A stretch of 64,000 nucleotides of DNA from positions 1 to 64,000 of the forward strand of contig WRBI01000001.1 of assembly GCA_009784625.1 (NCBI GenBank), given 5' to 3'. This document shows, piece by piece, positions 60,949-64,000 of this stretch. This stretch comes from Oscillospiraceae bacterium (lineage in GTDB: Bacteria; Bacillota; Clostridia; Oscillospirales; Ruminococcaceae). Below the pieces are notes generated by a model that ran no database searches, was not told the origin of the DNA, and saw only the letters and a program-made list of their open reading frames with translations. Numbering within the stretch: position 1 is the stretch's first letter; each line of letters begins with the position of its first letter. The position numbers were made by a program, and so were the translations under genes.

Positions 60949-62058
60949 CTAGCCTCCTTTCACATCGCTGATATTCTTATTGCGGAATATCAGCCGGTAG
61001 TTGATAAAGAACTCACAGGCCAGCATAAAGAAGAGGATAATTCCGATCAGCACGGTGGCGATGGTGGCCGGAATCATAAACGTACTTTGAATCCGGATTG
61101 ACCCGCGCTCAAGGATGGCGATAAAGAACGCGACCAGAATCATAATAATCGGATTCAAGTGGGCCAGCCAAGCCACCGTGATTGCGGTAAAGCCAACCCC
61201 GCCGGCCGTGGTCTCGTTCAGGGTAAAGTCGGCGCCCGACACCTGCATAAACCCGACAAAACCGGCAATTCCGCCTGAGATGAGCATGGTGCGCATGATC
61301 ACCCGACCCACATTGATTCCGGCGTAGCGGGCGGTGTTTTCGCTCTGGCCAACCACGCTGAGCTGATACCCCTGTTTTGAGCGGGAGATGTAAAGATGGA
61401 CAAGCAAGGTGAGAATTAACACCATCACCCATCCGATGTGAATCCCGAACAGCCGGGGAAGCCGGGCAGAAAGGTCAAACATATCAATGATCGGGAAGTC
61501 GTTTTGCGGGCTGCTCCACCGGTCGGCTTGCAGGTAAGTGATAATCCCGAAAGCCACGTAGTTGAGCATGAGGGTGAACAAGGTCTCATTTGTCCCCCAC
61601 TTAGCGCGGAAGAATGCGGGAATCAGTCCCCACAGCGCGCCGCCAACCGCCGCCGCCAGACCCATTGTGATCAACAGCACAGGGCGGGGTAGATTCTGAT
61701 GTTGAAAGAGCGCAAAGTAGGTCGCAAAGATCCCGCCCATTAGGATCTGTCCCTCGGCGCCGATGTTCCAAAAGCGCATTTTAAACGCCATACCTACCGC
61801 CAAGGCCGCGCCCAAAAGCGGGATCGCGATCCGAACCGTTTCGTTAAAGCCGATCCGGCCGCCAAACGCTGAGTCAAGCATATCCGCGTAAACGGCCAAC
61901 GGGTTGTGCCCGAGCGCCAAAAAGAGCAAACCGCCCACACAAAGGGAGGAAAGCAATCCGGCCGCGCGGATCAGCCAGGCCTGCGTATGCGGGATGGTGT
62001 TTCGCCGCGCGATTCGCACAAACGGCGTCTTGTGTTCGTGTACCGCTGTCTGGCTCAC
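60949..62058 (-). CDS. BmpA-type nucleoside ABC transporter permease 1
   Basis: The 369-residue permease (YufP-like) shows about nine helices and NIGAEGQILMGGIFATYFAL, the conserved segment, plus RSKQGYQLSVVGQSENTARYAGINV before the C-terminal half (positions not listed in full). Together with permease 2 and the double ATPase it forms the nucleoside importer. ATG 62058 overlaps the ATPase gene by four bases. The substrate-binding lipoprotein is not seen in the window and may lie just past the right edge. Confidence 0.88.
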   Translation of the reverse strand: MSQTAVHEHKTPFVRIARRNTIPHTQAWLIRAAGLLSSLCVGGLLFLALGHNPLAVYADMLDSAFGGRIGFNETVRIAIPLLGAALAVGMAFKMRFWNIGAEGQILMGGIFATYFALFQHQNLPRPVLLITMGLAAAVGGALWGLIPAFFRAKWGTNETLFTLMLNYVAFGIITYLQADRWSSPQNDFPIIDMFDLSARLPRLFGIHIGWVMVLILTLLVHLYISRSKQGYQLSVVGQSENTARYAGINVGRVIMRTMLISGGIAGFVGFMQVSGADFTLNETTAGGVGFTAITVAWLAHLNPIIMILVAFFIAILERGSIRIQSTFMIPATIATVLIGIILFFMLACEFFINYRLIFRNKNISDVKGG

Positions 62059-63620
62059 CCGGCGCTCACCTCCTCTCTTGTTTCACCGGTCGAGAACTGG
62101 GTCATCAACAGGCCTACCGCTTCTTTATTGGTGGTGGCCGCGTCAACAATTCCGCTGACTTGTCCGCCGCAGAGAACCATAATCCGGTCGGCCAATTCAA
62201 GCAGCACGTCCAGATCCTCGCCGATAAAGAGAACTGCCACACCCTTTTGTTTTTGTTGGTTTAACAGATCATAGATGGTGTAGGACGAATTGATGTCCAA
62301 ACCCCGAACCGGGTAAGCAACGATCAGCACCCGCGGGGCGGATGAAATTTCACGGCCAAGCAGAACTTTTTGAACATTGCCGCCCGACATCCGCCGCACC
62401 GGCTTGCTGACGCCGGGGGTGACGATGGCCAGCTGTTCGATCAGCCCTTCGGCCAGCGCGCGGGAACTCTTGCGGTCGCAAAACGGGCCTTTACCCTTAT
62501 CGTAATAGCGCAGCATAACGTTGTCGGTCATGTCCATGTTGGCGACCAGACCCATTCCCAACCGGTCTTCGGGGACAAAAGCCATGTTCACGCCCAGTGC
62601 GCGAATCTCTTTCGGGGCTTTGCCGACCAGCGCAGTTTCCTGACCTGACTCATCGCAAAAAGTGATTTGACCGCTCGCTACCGGATAAAGCCCGGCCAAC
62701 GCCTCGCACAGCTCTTTCTGACCGCTTCCGGCAATTCCGGCCACCCCAAGGATTTCACCGGCTTTCAGGTTAAAACAAACGTCCTGCAATGCCTTGACGC
62801 CGTCCGGGGTCAGGCAGTTAAGTCCTTCGACTTTAAGCCGGTCACACTGGCCTTCACAGACCGGGCGGTCAATTTTCAGATCAATTGAGCGGCCGACCAT
62901 CATCTCGGTCAGCTCTTTTTGATTGGTCTCGGATGTATTTACGGTGGCGATCGATTTGCCTTTGCGCATGATATGAACCCGGTCGGATACCGCCAACACC
63001 TCATGCAATTTGTGGGTGATGATGACGATCGCCTTACCGTCCGCGCGCATATTTCGCAGGGTGACGAACAGGCGCTCGGTTTCCTGGGGGGTGAGTACGG
63101 CAGTCGGCTCGTCCAATATAAGGATTTCGGCGCCGCGGTAAAGCACCTTGACGATTTCAACTGTCTGTTTTTCGCTGACCGACATGTTGTATATCTTCTT
63201 TTCAGGATCCAGCCCAAAGCCGTAGCGGTCGCTGATCTCGCGGATTTCCTGGGTGTAAGCTTTTCGGTTGAGTACGGGGTTTCCGTCCAGCCCAAGCACG
63301 ATGTTGTCGGCCGCCGTGAAGATATCCACCAGCTTAAAGTGTTGGTGAACCATCCCGATCCCAAGGTCATAGGCGTCTTTGGGCGAGCGGATGGTCACTT
63401 CTTTTCCGCCCACTTCGATCTCGCCGCTGTCCGGGAAATAGATGCCGAACAACATGTTCATCAGCGTTGTCTTGCCGCTGCCGTTTTCGCCCAACAGAGC
63501 CAAAATTTCACCCTTGTGCACGTCAAACGAGACATGGTCGTTGGCTACCACCGTGTCAAATGTTTTGACGAGGTTGTGTGTCTGGATTGCAGGCTGCGCT
63601 GTGTTCGTATCATTATACAA
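62055..63620 (-). CDS. ABC transporter ATP-binding protein, double domain (nucleoside type)
   Basis: The protein of about 521 residues carries two ABC domains. The first is complete, with Walker A GENGSGKTT, signature MSVSEKQTVEI (not the usual LSGGQ) and Walker B ILILDEPTAVL. The second has a degenerate Walker A (GIAGSGQKE) but the signature MSGGNVQK. This pattern is normal for the RbsA/YufO family. TTG 63620 is preferred: GGTGGTG lies six bases before it; GTG codons at 63629 and 63632 are in frame and a much longer frame runs to 63743. It energises the permease pair. Confidence 0.88.
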   Translation of the reverse strand: MYNDTNTAQPAIQTHNLVKTFDTVVANDHVSFDVHKGEILALLGENGSGKTTLMNMLFGIYFPDSGEIEVGGKEVTIRSPKDAYDLGIGMVHQHFKLVDIFTAADNIVLGLDGNPVLNRKAYTQEIREISDRYGFGLDPEKKIYNMSVSEKQTVEIVKVLYRGAEILILDEPTAVLTPQETERLFVTLRNMRADGKAIVIITHKLHEVLAVSDRVHIMRKGKSIATVNTSETNQKELTEMMVGRSIDLKIDRPVCEGQCDRLKVEGLNCLTPDGVKALQDVCFNLKAGEILGVAGIAGSGQKELCEALAGLYPVASGQITFCDESGQETALVGKAPKEIRALGVNMAFVPEDRLGMGLVANMDMTDNVMLRYYDKGKGPFCDRKSSRALAEGLIEQLAIVTPGVSKPVRRMSGGNVQKVLLGREISSAPRVLIVAYPVRGLDINSSYTIYDLLNQQKQKGVAVLFIGEDLDVLLELADRIMVLCGGQVSGIVDAATTNKEAVGLLMTQFSTGETREEVSAG

Positions 63621-63750
63621 ATGTGTCACCACCTTAACGATTGTTATGTTGCTGCGCTTTTTTAGTCTCTGGAATTTAACATAAGCAGTTCTGGGGGCTG
63701 GAGGATTCGGCAAAGCGGACAAACATAGACGATGGGGTTCCACCGTGACA

Positions 63751-63996
63751 TCAATAAGTGGCTGAGCGGTATTTGAAAGACAGGCTGTTTGCCTCCGGCA
63801 GAAAAGAAACCTCTGCGATTGCTGCTATACTTGTGCAGTTGCCTTTTATAATCGCGGCTTTCACTCCGTTCAGGACACATTCCCACGCGTGTTCACAGCC
63901 GGCTATATTCGGAAGATAGCCTTTTGCGATCTCGATAATCGCGTCGGCTGTACAGCGCGGAGAAACGATTTGAACGGTCTTTGTATGATCCTCCAC
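63751..63996 (-). CDS. Unrecognised short protein near the window edge
   Basis: An 81-residue frame runs from GTG 63996 to the stop at 63751 and could be longer, since the window ends four bases away. It contains SPRCTADAIIEIAKGYLPNI and CEHAWECVLNGVKAAI, a mix of Cys and Ala. I do not recognise it. It is on the same strand as the transporter operon, 130 bases upstream. It may be partial or spurious. Confidence 0.3.
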   Translation of the reverse strand: MEDHTKTVQIVSPRCTADAIIEIAKGYLPNIAGCEHAWECVLNGVKAAIIKGNCTSIAAIAEVSFLPEANSLSFKYRSATY

Positions 63997-64000
63997 ATCA

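Overview
The window looks like a piece of a clostridial (Firmicutes) chromosome, probably from an anaerobic, fermentative, flagellated gut- or sediment-type organism. The reasons are the [FeFe]-hydrogenase, the glutamate mutase remnant, accessory genes of the selenium-dependent molybdenum hydroxylase system, a MobV-type mobilisation remnant of Firmicutes type, strong AGGAGG-like ribosome sites and frequent GTG/TTG starts. This placement is inference. No rRNA, tRNA or CRISPR array was recognised.

About 1-6450 is a decayed, visibly more AT-rich accessory island: the end of an IS630-type transposase, a probable oriT and broken MobV relaxase, an intact HD-phosphohydrolase/YwgA-like pair behind a promoter carrying two perfect palindromes, a frameshifted Cys-rich methyltransferase, a DUF1848 gene, two related coding scraps and a dead MerR gene beside a classic 19-bp-spacer MerR promoter. 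About 6.7-17 kb is a catabolic block: two tandem saccharopine-dehydrogenase-like enzymes, a MATE exporter, a DapB-like dehydrogenase, a PAS/sigma-54 activator, and a sigma-54-dependent operon (agmatinase-family hydrolase, NCS1 permease, cyclase-family hydrolase) with three activator-site repeats. About 17-23.5 kb holds a secreted repeat protein (frameshifted), a two-component system and two transporters, one of them frameshifted.

About 23.6-35 kb is the most intriguing part: an IclR regulator, a TRAP transporter, a TIM-barrel isomerase, a CoA-acylating aldehyde dehydrogenase, a ThDP enzyme, an HMG-CoA-lyase/shikimate-dehydrogenase fusion, a second TIM-barrel protein and a convergent type II dehydroquinase. 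Together they suggest uptake and non-aromatic degradation of a carbocyclic or hydroxy-acid compound; I could not match them to a pathway I know. About 35-40 kb carries a glutamate mutase scrap, small and regulatory genes and a [FeFe]-hydrogenase with an unusual NuoF-tail/GltD-like partner. About 40-48 kb has glycerol kinase, an EutT-like adenosyltransferase, a sigma-28-type promoter before a coiled-coil protein and a lipoprotein, and a FliD-like flagellar protein. About 49-54.5 kb has feoAB, HD, cardiolipin synthase and small genes. About 54.6-64 kb is purine and nucleoside metabolism: YqeB, YqeC, a MocA-like transferase, adenine deaminase behind a structured leader, an NCS2 permease and a BmpA-type nucleoside ABC transporter.

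Several genes are interrupted by single frame changes (mobV, methyltransferase, InlB-like protein, AEC carrier, possibly the lyase/dehydrogenase fusion). Some are certainly decay; some could be assembly errors.
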